From Dyadobacter frigoris (lineage in GTDB: Bacteria; Bacteroidota; Bacteroidia; Cytophagales; Spirosomataceae): DNA of 64,000 bases. Below are positions 46,998 through 55,881 of the stretch, piece by piece (the stretch's first letter is position 1; each line of letters begins with the position of its first letter). Below the pieces are notes generated by a model. The model saw only the letters and a program-made list of their open reading frames with translations. It did not search any database and was not told the origin of the DNA. The stretch lies in contig NZ_SZVO01000001.1 in NCBI RefSeq assembly GCF_005280585.1, positions 372,001 to 436,000 on the forward strand, given 5' to 3'. The translations under genes and the position numbers were made by a program.

Positions 46998-47308
46998 TTT
47001 CCATTTTCGAATTTGCGTATTCTTCCTTACTTATCTTTTGAATTTAGTCTAAGCCGCATAACCGGCAAAAATTATCCAGCCTTATTTTCAACAAACATTG
47101 TGCGATTTATTTCCCAAATAAGCGCTTGTATAAATGGTACATTTCGTTCTGCTTATAGTATTATAGTTTAAAATAATTGTATTTTTTGCAAGTAACTATT
47201 CGGGGTTATTTTCTTATAACTGCGTCTAATGAGTTACTTGTCAGGATAATAATATAAAAGAAACGTTATTCATTTTTCCATTGAACGAAATTCCTAAATC
47301 TCCATCTA
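46998..47308. other. Intergenic region, 311 bases, no gene
   Basis: No coding frame is supported. It contains the shared upstream motif at 47194-47219, and a TATTTTTTG-like sequence at 47180-47189 that is a near-match to a -7 box. It should hold the promoter of the Gfo/Idh/MocA gene. I saw no terminator hairpin after the propeller gene. Confidence 0.5.
47194..47219 (+). promoter_or_regulatory. Upstream motif shared with the 491-residue protein gene, copy 2
   Basis: TAACTATTCGG (47194-47204), a 5-base spacer, then TTTTCTTATA (47210-47219): the same two blocks as at 43964-43992 with a shorter spacer. The start codon of the Gfo/Idh/MocA gene is 90 bases downstream. Confidence 0.4.
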
Positions 47309-48619
47309 ATGAATAAAGAAAACGAAGTTTCCCGTCGTGAATTTATTAAAAATACGGCGGGCGTGGCCGTGGCACTTTCCATTCCATCCATCATTCCAGC
47401 CAGTGCTTTCGGTGCAAACGACCGCGTGCGTGTGGCAGTAATTGGTGTGAATGGGCGCGGACAAGATCATATCAAAGGATTTTCAAACCTTCCCAATGTT
47501 GAGCTGGTGACGATTTGTGATCCTGATAATAATATTCTGCAAACCCGTGCGAAACAATATGCTGAAAAGTATAACGGTAAGAAACTGAAAACGGAAAATG
47601 ATCTTCGTAAAGTGTATGAAGATAAATCGATTGATGCTGTAAGTATAGCAACACCCAATCACTGGCATTCGCTGGCTGCGATTTGGGCTTGTCAGGCTGG
47701 AAAGGATGTGTATGTTGAGAAACCGGGCTCTCACAACCTTCATGAAGGCCGGAAGTTGGTTGAAGCTGCGCATAAGTACAAACGAGTGGTGCAGCATGGT
47801 GTGCAGCTTAGAAGCTCGGTGGCTTTGCAGGAAGCTGTCAAGCATATGCGGGAAGGATTGATTGGAAATGTTTATATGGCCCGTGGACTTGTTTATAAAT
47901 GGAGGCCGGATATTGGGGACAAAGGTGTTTCAGCGGTGCCGGAAGGTTTAAATTATGATCTGTGGACAGGTCCGGCGGAAATGAAACCCTTCTCAAAAAA
48001 CTACGTGCATTACGATTGGCACTGGCACTGGAATTATGGAAACGGCGATATCGGAAATCAGGGAATTCATGAAACCGACATGTGTATGTGGGGACTTGGT
48101 GTTGACAGTTTTCCGGAAAAAATAACTTCATCAGGTGGAAAATTCCTTTGGAATGACGCAAAAGAAACACCGGAATTACTGACTTCTTCTTTCGTTTATC
48201 CAAAGGAAAAGAAAATCATAGAATTTGAAGTACGTCCCTGGATGACCAATGAAGAAGGTGGGGTAGGAATTGGAAACATTTTTTATGGAAGCGAAGGTTA
48301 TCTGGTTGTAAAAGGATATGACTATTACGAAACTTTCCTCGGTAAAGAGAAAAAGCCCGGTCCGACACGTAAAGAAGGTGGAGATCATTACAAAAACTTT
48401 ATTGATGCTGTAATCGCAAGAGATCCTAAAATGGTAAACGCGCCGGTGGAAACTGCCCATTTGGCATCGGGATTAGCTCATTTAGGAAACATTGCTTACA
48501 GAACAGGCAGAGCATTAACCTTCGATCCAAAAACTGAAAAATTCGTTGGAGATAACGATGCAAATACGTATCTGACAAGAAAATACAGGGCGCCTTATAC
48601 GGTTCCTGAGATTGTTTAG
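47309..48619 (+). CDS. Tat-exported Gfo/Idh/MocA family oxidoreductase
   Basis: The 436-residue protein has a twin-arginine signal (SRREFIKNTAGVAVALSI, residues 8-25), so it is folded in the cytosol with its NAD(P) and exported to the periplasm. The Rossmann fold begins RVRVAVIGVNGRGQDH, with VTICDPDN, AVSIATPNHWHSLAAIWA and the family catalytic lysine in DVYVEKPG; later HWHWNYGNGDIGNQGIHETDMCMWGL is the conserved metal-free active-site His region. The family oxidises or rearranges sugars. Exported Gfo/Idh members are frequent in Bacteroidota; the sugar is not known. It ends at a strong terminator. Confidence 0.88.
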   Translation: MNKENEVSRREFIKNTAGVAVALSIPSIIPASAFGANDRVRVAVIGVNGRGQDHIKGFSNLPNVELVTICDPDNNILQTRAKQYAEKYNGKKLKTENDLRKVYEDKSIDAVSIATPNHWHSLAAIWACQAGKDVYVEKPGSHNLHEGRKLVEAAHKYKRVVQHGVQLRSSVALQEAVKHMREGLIGNVYMARGLVYKWRPDIGDKGVSAVPEGLNYDLWTGPAEMKPFSKNYVHYDWHWHWNYGNGDIGNQGIHETDMCMWGLGVDSFPEKITSSGGKFLWNDAKETPELLTSSFVYPKEKKIIEFEVRPWMTNEEGGVGIGNIFYGSEGYLVVKGYDYYETFLGKEKKPGPTRKEGGDHYKNFIDAVIARDPKMVNAPVETAHLASGLAHLGNIAYRTGRALTFDPKTEKFVGDNDANTYLTRKYRAPYTVPEIV

Positions 48620-48649
48620 AAAGAATTTTTGAATATGTGTTTATAACAG

Positions 48650-48682
48650 AACAGCCCGGAAAAATTTGTCCGGGCTGTTTTT
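48650..48682 (+). terminator. Terminator after the Gfo/Idh/MocA gene
   Basis: AACAGCCCGGA (48650-48660) and TCCGGGCTGTT (48669-48679) form an 11-base stem with an 8-base loop, followed by a T run, 30 bases past the stop. Confidence 0.85.
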
Positions 48683-48705
48683 TATCAATTGAAAATGGAG
48701 CTTCT

Positions 48706-49299
48706 CTACTCAAAAATCTCTTCTAAATTAATTTCCAGATCGGGGAAAATACTGGATTTAAGCGTGGTAGTCACAGGTTTCAGTCCAACGTACCTCCCGC
48801 TCTCGTTCAAAACGTATATGTAAACTGCATTTTCAGAAGGTTCAACGAGCCAATATTCTCTTACGCCGGTTTCCTCGTACAAATCGAATTTTTCATTCAT
48901 TTCTTTCTTAGAGTTGCCCGGAGAAAGTATTTCAATAATCAGATCCGGAGCACCCAGACAGCCCTTTTCATCCAATTTATTTTCATCACAAATCACACAA
49001 AGATCTGGCTGAACAACTGTGAAAATTTTACCATCACTTGCCAACGAATCTTTTCTGGGAAGCCTTACGTCAAACGGAGCATAAAAAATCTGACAGTAAT
49101 GATTCTTAAAAAACTGGCCCATTTCTAAATGCAACCTACCCGATATCTTTTGATGACGCAAAGAAGGCGCAGGTGACATTGTAAAAATCTTACCTTTGAT
49201 CAGTTCAAGACGTTCTTCGATTCGCCATAGCAAATAATCTGCATAGGTATAAGTCCCATTCAGATCCAATTGATTAATATCCGTTACGATCGTTGACAT
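48706..49299 (-). CDS. Uma2 family endonuclease-like protein, copy A
   Basis: The 197-residue protein is a DUF820/Uma2 member, a PD-(D/E)xK nuclease-like fold. The strands around VVQPDLCVICDENKLDEKG (Asp in QPDL), GAPDLIIEILSPGNSKKE (Glu in IEIL, then Lys) give the usual D-E-K site, and YEETGVREYWLVEP follows. Enzyme activity of this family is mostly unproven. It and copy B share nearly identical N and C terminal parts; residues about 49-92 differ (RLHLEMGQFFKNHYCQIFYAP here). The gene is part of a 766-base unit duplicated in tandem (see the repeat entry). Confidence 0.8.
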   Translation of the reverse strand: MSTIVTDINQLDLNGTYTYADYLLWRIEERLELIKGKIFTMSPAPSLRHQKISGRLHLEMGQFFKNHYCQIFYAPFDVRLPRKDSLASDGKIFTVVQPDLCVICDENKLDEKGCLGAPDLIIEILSPGNSKKEMNEKFDLYEETGVREYWLVEPSENAVYIYVLNESGRYVGLKPVTTTLKSSIFPDLEINLEEIFE

Positions 49300-49448
49300 A
49301 GTATGTAAGTTAGTAAGGTAAAGCTACTTAAATTTAAGATAAACCTCAAAAGCAGAAAAGGTGCCCGGTCAAAACCAAACACCTCTTCAAAATATTATAT
49401 CAAATAAAACTCTCCGCACTCAGCGAAAAAACTCCAATAACTCTGCGT

Positions 49449-49471
49449 TTAAAGCGTAGAAAAATCAAATG
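49449..49471 (-). pseudogene. Duplicated remnant of the accC C-terminal codons
   Basis: On the minus strand the bases encode SFDFSTL followed by TAA, identical in sequence to the last residues of AccC (50229-50251), but with no gene in front. It lies 5 bases after the stop of Uma2 copy B and marks the duplication junction. Confidence 0.75.
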
Positions 49472-49476
49472 ATTTA

Positions 49477-50073
49477 TTAAACAAAAATCTCTTCCAAATC
49501 AATTTCCAGATCAGGGAAAATGGTAGATTTCAGTATGGTAGTAATGGGTTTCAATCCAATATATTTTCCAGCCTCATTTAAAACATAAATATATACTGCA
49601 TTTTCAGAAGGTTCAACGAGCCAATATTCTCTTACGCCGGTTTCTTCGTACAAATCAAATTTTTCATTCATTTCTTTTTTTGAATTACCAGGAGAAAGTA
49701 TTTCAATTACAAGATCCGGAGCACCAAGACAACCTTTTTCATCTAATTTGTTTTCGTCACAAATCACACATAGATCTGGCTGAACGACAGTGTAGATTTC
49801 TTTTGAAGCTACAATAGATTTTTTATCATTATATAATCTAACATCAAAAGGAGCGCTAAAAAGATCGCATGAACTATTTTTCAAATAATTGAATAGTGTC
49901 CCCTGCAATTGGGTGGAAATCCGTTGGTGCAGCAAAGATGGGGCAGGGGACATTTTAAATATCTTGCCTTTAATCAATTCCAGACGTTCTTCAATCCGCC
50001 ATAGCAAATAATCTGCATAAGTATAAGTCCCATCCAGATCAAGCTGATTAATATCCGTTACGATTGTTGACAT
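49477..50073 (-). CDS. Uma2 family endonuclease-like protein, copy B
   Basis: The 198-residue protein is the paralogue of copy A: the first 48 residues differ at only a few positions (MSTIVTDINQLDLDGTYTYA, LLWRIEERLELIKGKIF), as do the last 100, including the nuclease-like site (QPDLCV, APDLVIEILSPGNSKKE). The segment from about residue 49 to 92 diverges strongly (RISTQLQGTLFNYLKNSSCD, VRLYNDKKSIVASKEIYT), which suggests selection on that part or gene conversion of the flanks. It starts 155 bases after the accC stop in the same direction and may be read from that transcript. Confidence 0.8.
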   Translation of the reverse strand: MSTIVTDINQLDLDGTYTYADYLLWRIEERLELIKGKIFKMSPAPSLLHQRISTQLQGTLFNYLKNSSCDLFSAPFDVRLYNDKKSIVASKEIYTVVQPDLCVICDENKLDEKGCLGAPDLVIEILSPGNSKKEMNEKFDLYEETGVREYWLVEPSENAVYIYVLNEAGKYIGLKPITTILKSTIFPDLEIDLEEIFV

Positions 50074-50228
50074 AGATATGTAAATTAGTAAGGTAAAGCT
50101 ACTTAATTTTCAGATAAACCTCAAAAGACAGAAAAGGTGCCCGGTTATCAAAACCAAACACCTTTTCTAAATGTTATATCAGATAAAACTCAGCGCCACT
50201 CAGCGAAAAAACTCTGATAACTCTGCGT

Positions 50229-51572
50229 TTAAAGCGTAGAGAAATCAAATGATTCCAAAAACTTAGTCGTGAAATTTCCGGATTGAAAACCCGGATCATC
50301 CATCAACTTGATATGGAACGGAATTGTAGTTTTAATACCTTCAATCACGAATTCCTGCAAAGCACGTTTCATTCTTGTGATAACTTCTTCACGCGACTGA
50401 CCGCTAACGATCAATTTTGCAATCATCGAGTCATAATTTGGCGGAATAGTATAACCGCTGTAAACATGACTATCGATACGAATACCGTGACCGCCCGGGA
50501 AATGCAGATTCGTGATTTTTCCAGGAGACGGACGGAAACCATTTGCAGGATCTTCTGCATTGATACGGCATTCCATCGCAAACAATTTCGGAGTATAGTT
50601 AATACCCTTTATCGGATCTCCGGCAGCAACTTTAATTTGCTCTTTGATCAAATCAAAGTCAGTAACTTCTTCTGTAATCGGGTGTTCAACCTGAATACGG
50701 GTGTTCATTTCCATAAAGAAAAATTCACCATATTTGTCAACAAGAAATTCAACGGTTCCTGCACCTTCATATCCGATTGCCTGCGCACCTTTGATCGCAG
50801 CCGCACCCATTCTTTCACGAAGCTCAGGTGTTACTACTGGAGATGGCGTTTCTTCTACCAGTTTCTGGTGACGACGCTGAATAGAACAATCACGTTCTGA
50901 TAAGTGACAAACTTTGCCGTACTGATCACCGATTATCTGGATTTCAATGTGACGAGGTTCTTCAACAAATTTTTCAAGATATAAACCATCATTTCCAAAA
51001 GCGGCAGCAGATTCTGTACGGGCATCGTTCCATGCCTTTTCAAATTCTTCCGGTTTGTTGATGATACGCATACCGCGACCACCACCACCCGCTGTTGCTT
51101 TCACAATCACAGGATAGCCAATACCTTTTGCAAGCTCTTTTCCTTGTTCAACCGATTCTAATAAACCTTCTGAACCTGGAACAACAGGAACGCCCGCTTT
51201 GATCATGGTCGCTTTGGCCGTTGCCTTGTCGCCCATTCCGTTAATCTGAGCAGCTGTCGCTCCAATAAATTTGATACCGTAATCAGCACAAATTTGAGAA
51301 AATTCAGCGTTTTCAGACAAGAATCCGTATCCCGGATGTATGGCATCTGCACCGGTAACTTCGGCGGCAGAAATAATATTTTGTATGCTTAGGTAAGACT
51401 GACGGCTTGGCGGAGGTCCGATACAAACAGCTTCGTCAGCAAATCTTACATGAAGGCTGTCACGGTCGGCGGTTGAATAAACTGCGACTGTTTTTATGCC
51501 CATTTCACGGCAGGTTCTGATCACACGTAGTGCAATTTCACCTCGGTTGGCAATGAGAATCTTTTTAAACAT
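50229..51572 (-). CDS. accC: Acetyl-CoA carboxylase biotin carboxylase subunit
   Basis: AccC carboxylates the biotin on AccB using ATP and bicarbonate, the first half of malonyl-CoA formation. The 447-residue protein opens [20 protein letters not shown], has [10 protein letters not shown], the ATP-grasp glycine loop [43 protein letters not shown] and [20 protein letters not shown], the canonical biotin carboxylase set. Length matches (about 447-450). It follows accB at 37 bases and ends the fab cluster. Its last codons have been copied in the adjacent tandem duplication. Confidence 0.96.
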   Translation of the reverse strand: MFKKILIANRGEIALRVIRTCREMGIKTVAVYSTADRDSLHVRFADEAVCIGPPPSRQSYLSIQNIISAAEVTGADAIHPGYGFLSENAEFSQICADYGIKFIGATAAQINGMGDKATAKATMIKAGVPVVPGSEGLLESVEQGKELAKGIGYPVIVKATAGGGGRGMRIINKPEEFEKAWNDARTESAAAFGNDGLYLEKFVEEPRHIEIQIIGDQYGKVCHLSERDCSIQRRHQKLVEETPSPVVTPELRERMGAAAIKGAQAIGYEGAGTVEFLVDKYGEFFFMEMNTRIQVEHPITEEVTDFDLIKEQIKVAAGDPIKGINYTPKLFAMECRINAEDPANGFRPSPGKITNLHFPGGHGIRIDSHVYSGYTIPPNYDSMIAKLIVSGQSREEVITRMKRALQEFVIEGIKTTIPFHIKLMDDPGFQSGNFTTKFLESFDFSTL

Positions 51573-51609
51573 GAAATTTAATTAAGTTTTTTAAGACCGG
51601 TCATTACCG

Positions 51610-52080
51610 TTATATAGGTTCAACAAGAAACAAAGGCTGATCGAATTCTACCGGAGTAGCGTTTTCAACCAAAACTTTCACAATTCTCCCTGAAATTTCA
51701 GATTCAATTTCGTTGAAAAGTTTCATTGCTTCAATCACACAAACAACTTTTCCTGGTGCGATTTCGTCGCCAACGCTTGCAAAAGAAGGCGTTTCAGGGT
51801 TTGAAGCACGGTAGAAAGTACCGATCATTGGTGATTTAATTGTAATCAGGTTTGCAGATACAACGGGTTCCGCAGGAGCTGACGGTGCAGCAGGAGCCAG
51901 CGCTGATGGTGCAGGCGTGTAAACCGGTGCGGGAGCGGACTGTCCCGAAGCAACAGATATCACAGGAGCCGAACCGTATCTTTTTACCTTAATCTTTAAA
52001 TCCGTTGTTTCAATGTTTACTTCATCAAGGCCAGACTGGGCGATGAAGTCAATAAGTTTTTGAATTTCTTTAGTTTCCAT
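51610..52080 (-). CDS. accB: Acetyl-CoA carboxylase biotin carboxyl carrier protein
   Basis: AccB carries biotin between AccC and the carboxyltransferase. The 156-residue protein has an N-terminal dimer region (residues 1-40), a Pro/Ala linker (about 48-72, APAPVYTPAPSALAPAAPSA) and the biotinyl domain from about 78 with the motif CVIEAMKLFNEIE, Lys120 being biotinylated. SPMIGTFYR at 83-91 is the usual domain start. It lies 33 bases after efp and 37 before accC in one transcript. Confidence 0.95.
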   Translation of the reverse strand: METKEIQKLIDFIAQSGLDEVNIETTDLKIKVKRYGSAPVISVASGQSAPAPVYTPAPSALAPAAPSAPAEPVVSANLITIKSPMIGTFYRASNPETPSFASVGDEIAPGKVVCVIEAMKLFNEIESEISGRIVKVLVENATPVEFDQPLFLVEPI

Positions 52081-52113
52081 TTAGTCAAGTTTAAACAGTT
52101 GCAGGATGGTGGC

Positions 52114-52680
52114 CTATGATTTTACTCTTTCAACGTAGTCGTAAGTGCGTGTATCCACTTTAATTTTCTGACCTTCTTCAATAAATAAAGGTACCATGAT
52201 ACGTGCACCTGTTTCTACCTCAATCGCTTTTTTCGGAGAGTTTGCAGTATCTCCTTTCAAGCCCGGTTCAGCATAGGTCACTACTAATTCTACAAATGGA
52301 GGCAATTCACAAAGTAAAGCGGCATCCGTTTCCGTATTGATCAGGATTTCAACTTCCTGTCCATCTTTCATCAAATCGGCAGCTGTTACAAGTTTTTCAT
52401 CGATCAATACCTGATCGAACGTTTCTGAGTTCATGAAGTTATAGCCAACTTCATCTTTGTATAAAAACTGGAATTTATGTCTTTCTACGCGAACCGGAAT
52501 AATAGTAGCACCTGAAGAAAAAGTATTGTCCAATACTTTTCCGGTAGTAAGGCTTTTAATTTTAGTACGAACAAAAGCGTTTCCTTTACCTGGTTTTACA
52601 TGTTGAAACTCGATAACCTGAAAAAGGTCATGGTTAAAATGTATTACTAGTCCGTTACGTAAATCTGCAGTCGTTGCCAT
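52114..52680 (-). CDS. efp: Elongation factor P
   Basis: EF-P relieves ribosome stalling at polyproline. The 188-residue protein has three beta-barrel domains; the tip loop HVKPGKGNAFVR carries Lys32, the position that is modified in other bacteria. The later signature GLKGDTANSPKKAIEVETGARIMVPLFIEEGQKIKVDTRTYDYVERV fits the family. Length matches (about 188). The modification enzyme is not in this window. It lies between fabH and accB. Confidence 0.95.
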   Translation of the reverse strand: MATTADLRNGLVIHFNHDLFQVIEFQHVKPGKGNAFVRTKIKSLTTGKVLDNTFSSGATIIPVRVERHKFQFLYKDEVGYNFMNSETFDQVLIDEKLVTAADLMKDGQEVEILINTETDAALLCELPPFVELVVTYAEPGLKGDTANSPKKAIEVETGARIMVPLFIEEGQKIKVDTRTYDYVERVKS

Positions 52681-52764
52681 GTTTAGTTAATAAGTAATGC
52701 AAAAATTTTGTAAAATCTTAAACACAAAATGAATAATGAAACACGTCCATTATTCATTTCTTAA

Positions 52765-53754
52765 TTATAAAGCCCATTTTAAATATATAGCTCCCCAGGT
52801 AAATCCTCCACCAAAGGCAGCCAAAACAAGATTATCTCCTTTTTTCAACTGTGACTCATAATCCCATAAACAGAGTGGGATCGTGGCCGAGGTTGTATTA
52901 CCGTATTTCTGGATATTCACCATCACTTTGTCCATTCCTACACCCATACGGTTTGCGGTTGCTTCAATGATACGCTTGTTTGCCTGATGCGGAACAAGCC
53001 AGGCTACGTCGTCACTTGTCAGGTTATTTTTTTCCATGATCTCAGCTGAAATATCAGCCATATTTTTCACAGCAAATTTAAAAACCTGGGCTCCGTCCTG
53101 ATAAACAGAATGCCATTTGTTGTCAATCGTTTCATGTGTAGGCGGATACCGGCTTCCTCCGGCTTTCTGGTGCAGATAAGGGTATCCAACGCCATCTGAA
53201 CGAATAATAGAATCAATTATTCCGTAACCGTCAGCATCAGGTTCCAAAAGCACAGCGCCTGCGCCGTCACCAAAAAGAATACAGGTTTTGCGATCCGTGT
53301 AATCGACAATCGCAGACATTTTATCAGCGCCTACTACAATGATCTTTTTATATTTTCCGGTTTCAATAAATTGAGAACCGATTGTAAGTGCATAAATAAA
53401 TCCGGAACAAGCTGCCTGAATATCAAAACTTCCGACATTTCTGATGCCTGTCATATCGCAAATAAGATTGGCAGTACCAGGAAAAATAAAATCGGGAGTA
53501 GTGGTCGCGCAGATTAAAAGATCAATGTCTTCCGGAGCAGTATTGGTTTTGGCAAGCAACCCTTTTACAGCCTCAGCGCCCATATGTGAGCTTCCTAAAC
53601 CTTCTCCTTTCAGTATGCGACGTTCCTTAATGCCGGTGCGGCTAACGATCCATTCATCGTTGGTCGCTACCATTGTTTCCAATTCAGCATTTGTCAGAAT
53701 ATAGTCAGGCACATACCCGTGTATTCCTGTTATAGAGGCTTTTGCGTGGGTCAT
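52765..53754 (-). CDS. fabH: 3-oxoacyl-ACP synthase III
   Basis: FabH condenses acetyl-CoA with malonyl-ACP to start fatty acid chains. The 329-residue thiolase-fold protein has the catalytic Cys116 in [13 protein letters not shown], the His in [12 protein letters not shown] and the Asn in [12 protein letters not shown], giving the Cys-His-Asn triad. It opens with [17 protein letters not shown] and GIKERRIL, typical of FabH. It is cytosolic. plsX precedes it by 92 bases and efp follows by 84. Confidence 0.94.
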   Translation of the reverse strand: MTHAKASITGIHGYVPDYILTNAELETMVATNDEWIVSRTGIKERRILKGEGLGSSHMGAEAVKGLLAKTNTAPEDIDLLICATTTPDFIFPGTANLICDMTGIRNVGSFDIQAACSGFIYALTIGSQFIETGKYKKIIVVGADKMSAIVDYTDRKTCILFGDGAGAVLLEPDADGYGIIDSIIRSDGVGYPYLHQKAGGSRYPPTHETIDNKWHSVYQDGAQVFKFAVKNMADISAEIMEKNNLTSDDVAWLVPHQANKRIIEATANRMGVGMDKVMVNIQKYGNTTSATIPLCLWDYESQLKKGDNLVLAAFGGGFTWGAIYLKWAL

Positions 53755-53846
53755 GGTTAATTTCTAGCATTCAAAATTCATATGAATTTTGGTAAAAAAT
53801 AGTAACAGAGTTTATTCGCAATTATCGTTTTGTTGTTGGGCATATA

Positions 53847-54785
53847 TCAGCTCATAGCATTTGCAATGTGCAGATATGCTTTTGATTTGACTTGTTTATA
53901 GGCCCATCCAATCATATTTTTAATTGCCAGCGGCGAAGAAATACCATGTGCAATCATCACATTTCCATTGACACCAATAATGGAACTTCCACCGATGGAT
54001 TCATAATTAGTCTGATCAATAAAATCATCCTGAATCCCTCTCTGCTTGGCAATTTCGTACAGTGATTCTCCCAGTTTGAATAATACATTCCCGGTGAAAC
54101 CGTCTGTAACGATCACATCTGCTTTATTAGTGAAGAGATCTTTCCCTTCAATATTTCCAATAAAATTGATTCGTTTGTTATCCTTGAGCAGCGGATAGGT
54201 AGCCTGTGCAGTTAATGATCCCTTCTGTTCTTCCTCACCGATATTCATTAATGCAACACGCGGACGCTCAATCTGGAATGTGTGCTGAACAAATAAAGAG
54301 CCAATTTCACCAAATTGTGCCAGAACCTCGGGCTTGCAATCGGCGTTTGCTCCAATATCCACCATAATGGCATGGCCGCCTCCAACCTGTGGAACAAAAC
54401 CGGCAATGGCTGGTCTTAAAACTCCTTCAATAGCTTTAATGCTAAAAAGGGCACCTACATGCATTGCCCCGGTGTTGCCGGCGCTGCAAAAGATGTCAAT
54501 TTCTTTTTCTTTCAGAAGCTTAAAACCTATTCCTATGCTAGAGTTGGGCTTTTGAGAAAGAGCTTTTGTAGGGTGCTCACCCATCTCAATAACATCTTCT
54601 GCATGAACGATGTCAACGACTGATGAAGAGAAGTTATTCTGGCGAAATATTTCCAAAATAGCACTTTCACGGCCAATTAACACGATCCGGGCATCCGATG
54701 GCAGTTCGGAAGTGGCTTGCATAACCCCTTCAACAATTGCTTGTGGAGCTAAATCTCCCCCCATAGCATCTACCGCAATTTTCAT
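53847..54785 (-). CDS. plsX: Phosphate acyltransferase PlsX
   Basis: PlsX makes acyl-phosphate from acyl-ACP for phospholipid synthesis. The 312-residue protein opens MKIAVDAMGGDLAPQAIVEG, with DIVHAEDVIEMGEHPTKAL, FCSAGNTGAMHVGALF, MVDIGANADCKPEVL, NIGEEEQKGSL and VTDGFTGNVLFKLGE, all PlsX signatures. Length is a little short of some family members (about 320-350) but complete. The rpmF gene lies upstream in the usual order. Confidence 0.95.
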   Translation of the reverse strand: MKIAVDAMGGDLAPQAIVEGVMQATSELPSDARIVLIGRESAILEIFRQNNFSSSVVDIVHAEDVIEMGEHPTKALSQKPNSSIGIGFKLLKEKEIDIFCSAGNTGAMHVGALFSIKAIEGVLRPAIAGFVPQVGGGHAIMVDIGANADCKPEVLAQFGEIGSLFVQHTFQIERPRVALMNIGEEEQKGSLTAQATYPLLKDNKRINFIGNIEGKDLFTNKADVIVTDGFTGNVLFKLGESLYEIAKQRGIQDDFIDQTNYESIGGSSIIGVNGNVMIAHGISSPLAIKNMIGWAYKQVKSKAYLHIANAMS

Positions 54786-54916
54786 TTACACGCTGTTATT
54801 TTGTACTAAAAGTTAGAAATCGAAGGTGTAAATTTAGCAGTTGTGCCTTAGTAAAAAAGAATTTCGCAACAACTTTTATAAGGCTGTTGCGAAATTGGCA
54901 TTCTCATCGTTAAAAA

Positions 54917-55111
54917 TTAAACCGTTTTGGCATAATTTTCAACAACAACTTTGCCTCTATAAACTAGATTTCCTTCGTGTACGTGCGCACGGTGGAACTG
55001 ATGAATTTCCCCTGTTGAAGAATCAACTGACAATTGCTTGCCTGTAAGGAAGTCATGTGCTCTGCGTGTATCGCGACGGGTTTTGGAAATTTTCCGCTTA
55101 GGATGTGCCAT
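54917..55111 (-). CDS. rpmF: Large ribosomal subunit protein bL32
   Basis: This 64-residue protein opens [21 protein letters not shown], the bL32 signature, and ends [12 protein letters not shown]. Zinc-binding cysteines found in some bL32 proteins are absent, as is common in this phylum. It sits in the conserved order DUF177-rpmF-plsX-fabH. Confidence 0.95.
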   Translation of the reverse strand: MAHPKRKISKTRRDTRRAHDFLTGKQLSVDSSTGEIHQFHRAHVHEGNLVYRGKVVVENYAKTV

Positions 55112-55181
55112 GATGCTTTATGTTCGGTTGTTAATATTCGGTTTGAAAAACTTTTATATGCGGCTCAGAATTATTAATTCC

Positions 55182-55748
55182 TTATTGCCCTTTTAATTTT
55201 TTTAATGCTTCCCAACGTGGGTCAATTTTCTCTTCGGAATCGCCGTCGCCATTTTCCTCATTATCTTCTGAAGAATACACCAGTATTACTTCGTCGTCCT
55301 CTGATTCATCGTCAGCATCATCTTCTGTCCTAAGACTTGGATGCAGTTTTTTTACCGGAAGCGAAAGTGCAATGAATTCAAAAACATATTTCGCAACATT
55401 AATCCGGTTTGTATTCCGGTTGATGATTTCTATCTCATCGGTCAGCTCTTCATCGCGGTCGCCAAATTTTAAAATAATCTGTTCATCCGAAATGACAGGC
55501 TCCTCAAACGGTTCTAAAGTACGGTCACAAGTTAATTCGACCGATCCTTCTGTATGAAAATGTAACTGGAGCATTGTCGCAGATTTTTTCAAAACCACGT
55601 GGGTTTTAAATTGGCCGCGTTCGATGAGATCTTGCTCTAATTCTTCAAAAAAAGCGTCTCCGGACTCCATATCATAGTCATACTGCTTGTCTTCCAAACC
55701 GTAAATGTCTATGTTGTATTTACTTAGCTCTTTCACTATTTCTGTCAA
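55182..55748 (-). CDS. DUF177 (YceD-like) protein
   Basis: The 188-residue protein contains the DUF177 pattern in GSVELTCDRTLEPFEEPV (Cys and following strand) and NVAKYVFEFIALSLPVKKLHPSL. YceD/DUF177 is associated with 23S rRNA metabolism in other organisms. Residues 145-175 are an acidic stretch (DDADDESEDDEVILVYSSED) before the end DPRWEALKKLKG, the typical C terminus. It is the first gene of the cluster; a TACCTTTG box lies only 8 bases before its ATG, so the mRNA may have little or no leader. Confidence 0.88.
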   Translation of the reverse strand: MTEIVKELSKYNIDIYGLEDKQYDYDMESGDAFFEELEQDLIERGQFKTHVVLKKSATMLQLHFHTEGSVELTCDRTLEPFEEPVISDEQIILKFGDRDEELTDEIEIINRNTNRINVAKYVFEFIALSLPVKKLHPSLRTEDDADDESEDDEVILVYSSEDNEENGDGDSEEKIDPRWEALKKLKGQ

Positions 55749-55756
55749 AAGGACTG

Positions 55757-55764
55757 CAAAGGTA
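55757..55764 (-). promoter_or_regulatory. Putative -7 promoter box of the DUF177-rpmF-plsX-fabH cluster
   Basis: The minus strand reads TACCTTTG, an exact TAnnTTTG match, ending 8 bases before the DUF177 start codon. A TSS at the usual spacing would leave almost no 5' UTR. No clear TTG -33 is seen. Confidence 0.5.
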
Positions 55765-55881
55765 GTGTCTTTTCGTGTGAATAAAAAAACTATCTACGAA
55801 TTTTATTGATTTAAACTGAGGTATTTAACATTGAACCCGCTGTTACTCAACAAGCATTGGTTTTTTCCTGACAAATCTGAA

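Larger units (their letters stand above)
48706..50251. repeat. Tandem segmental duplication carrying a Uma2 gene and the accC 3' end
   Basis: Unit A (48706-49471) and unit B (49477-50251) each contain, on the minus strand, the last codons of accC, a roughly 150-base spacer, and a Uma2 gene. The spacers share blocks such as AGTAAGGTAAAGCTACTTAA, AGATAAACCTCAAAAG, AAAAGGTGCCCGGT, CACTCAGCGAAAAAACTC and CTCTGCGTTTAAAGCGTAGA. Unit A's accC part is a remnant directly after the stop of Uma2 copy B, the expected junction of a head-to-tail duplication. Confidence 0.8.

Noticed and set aside
50283..50900. A 205-residue plus-strand reading frame
   Set aside because: It is antisense to accC, which is intact and unmistakable.
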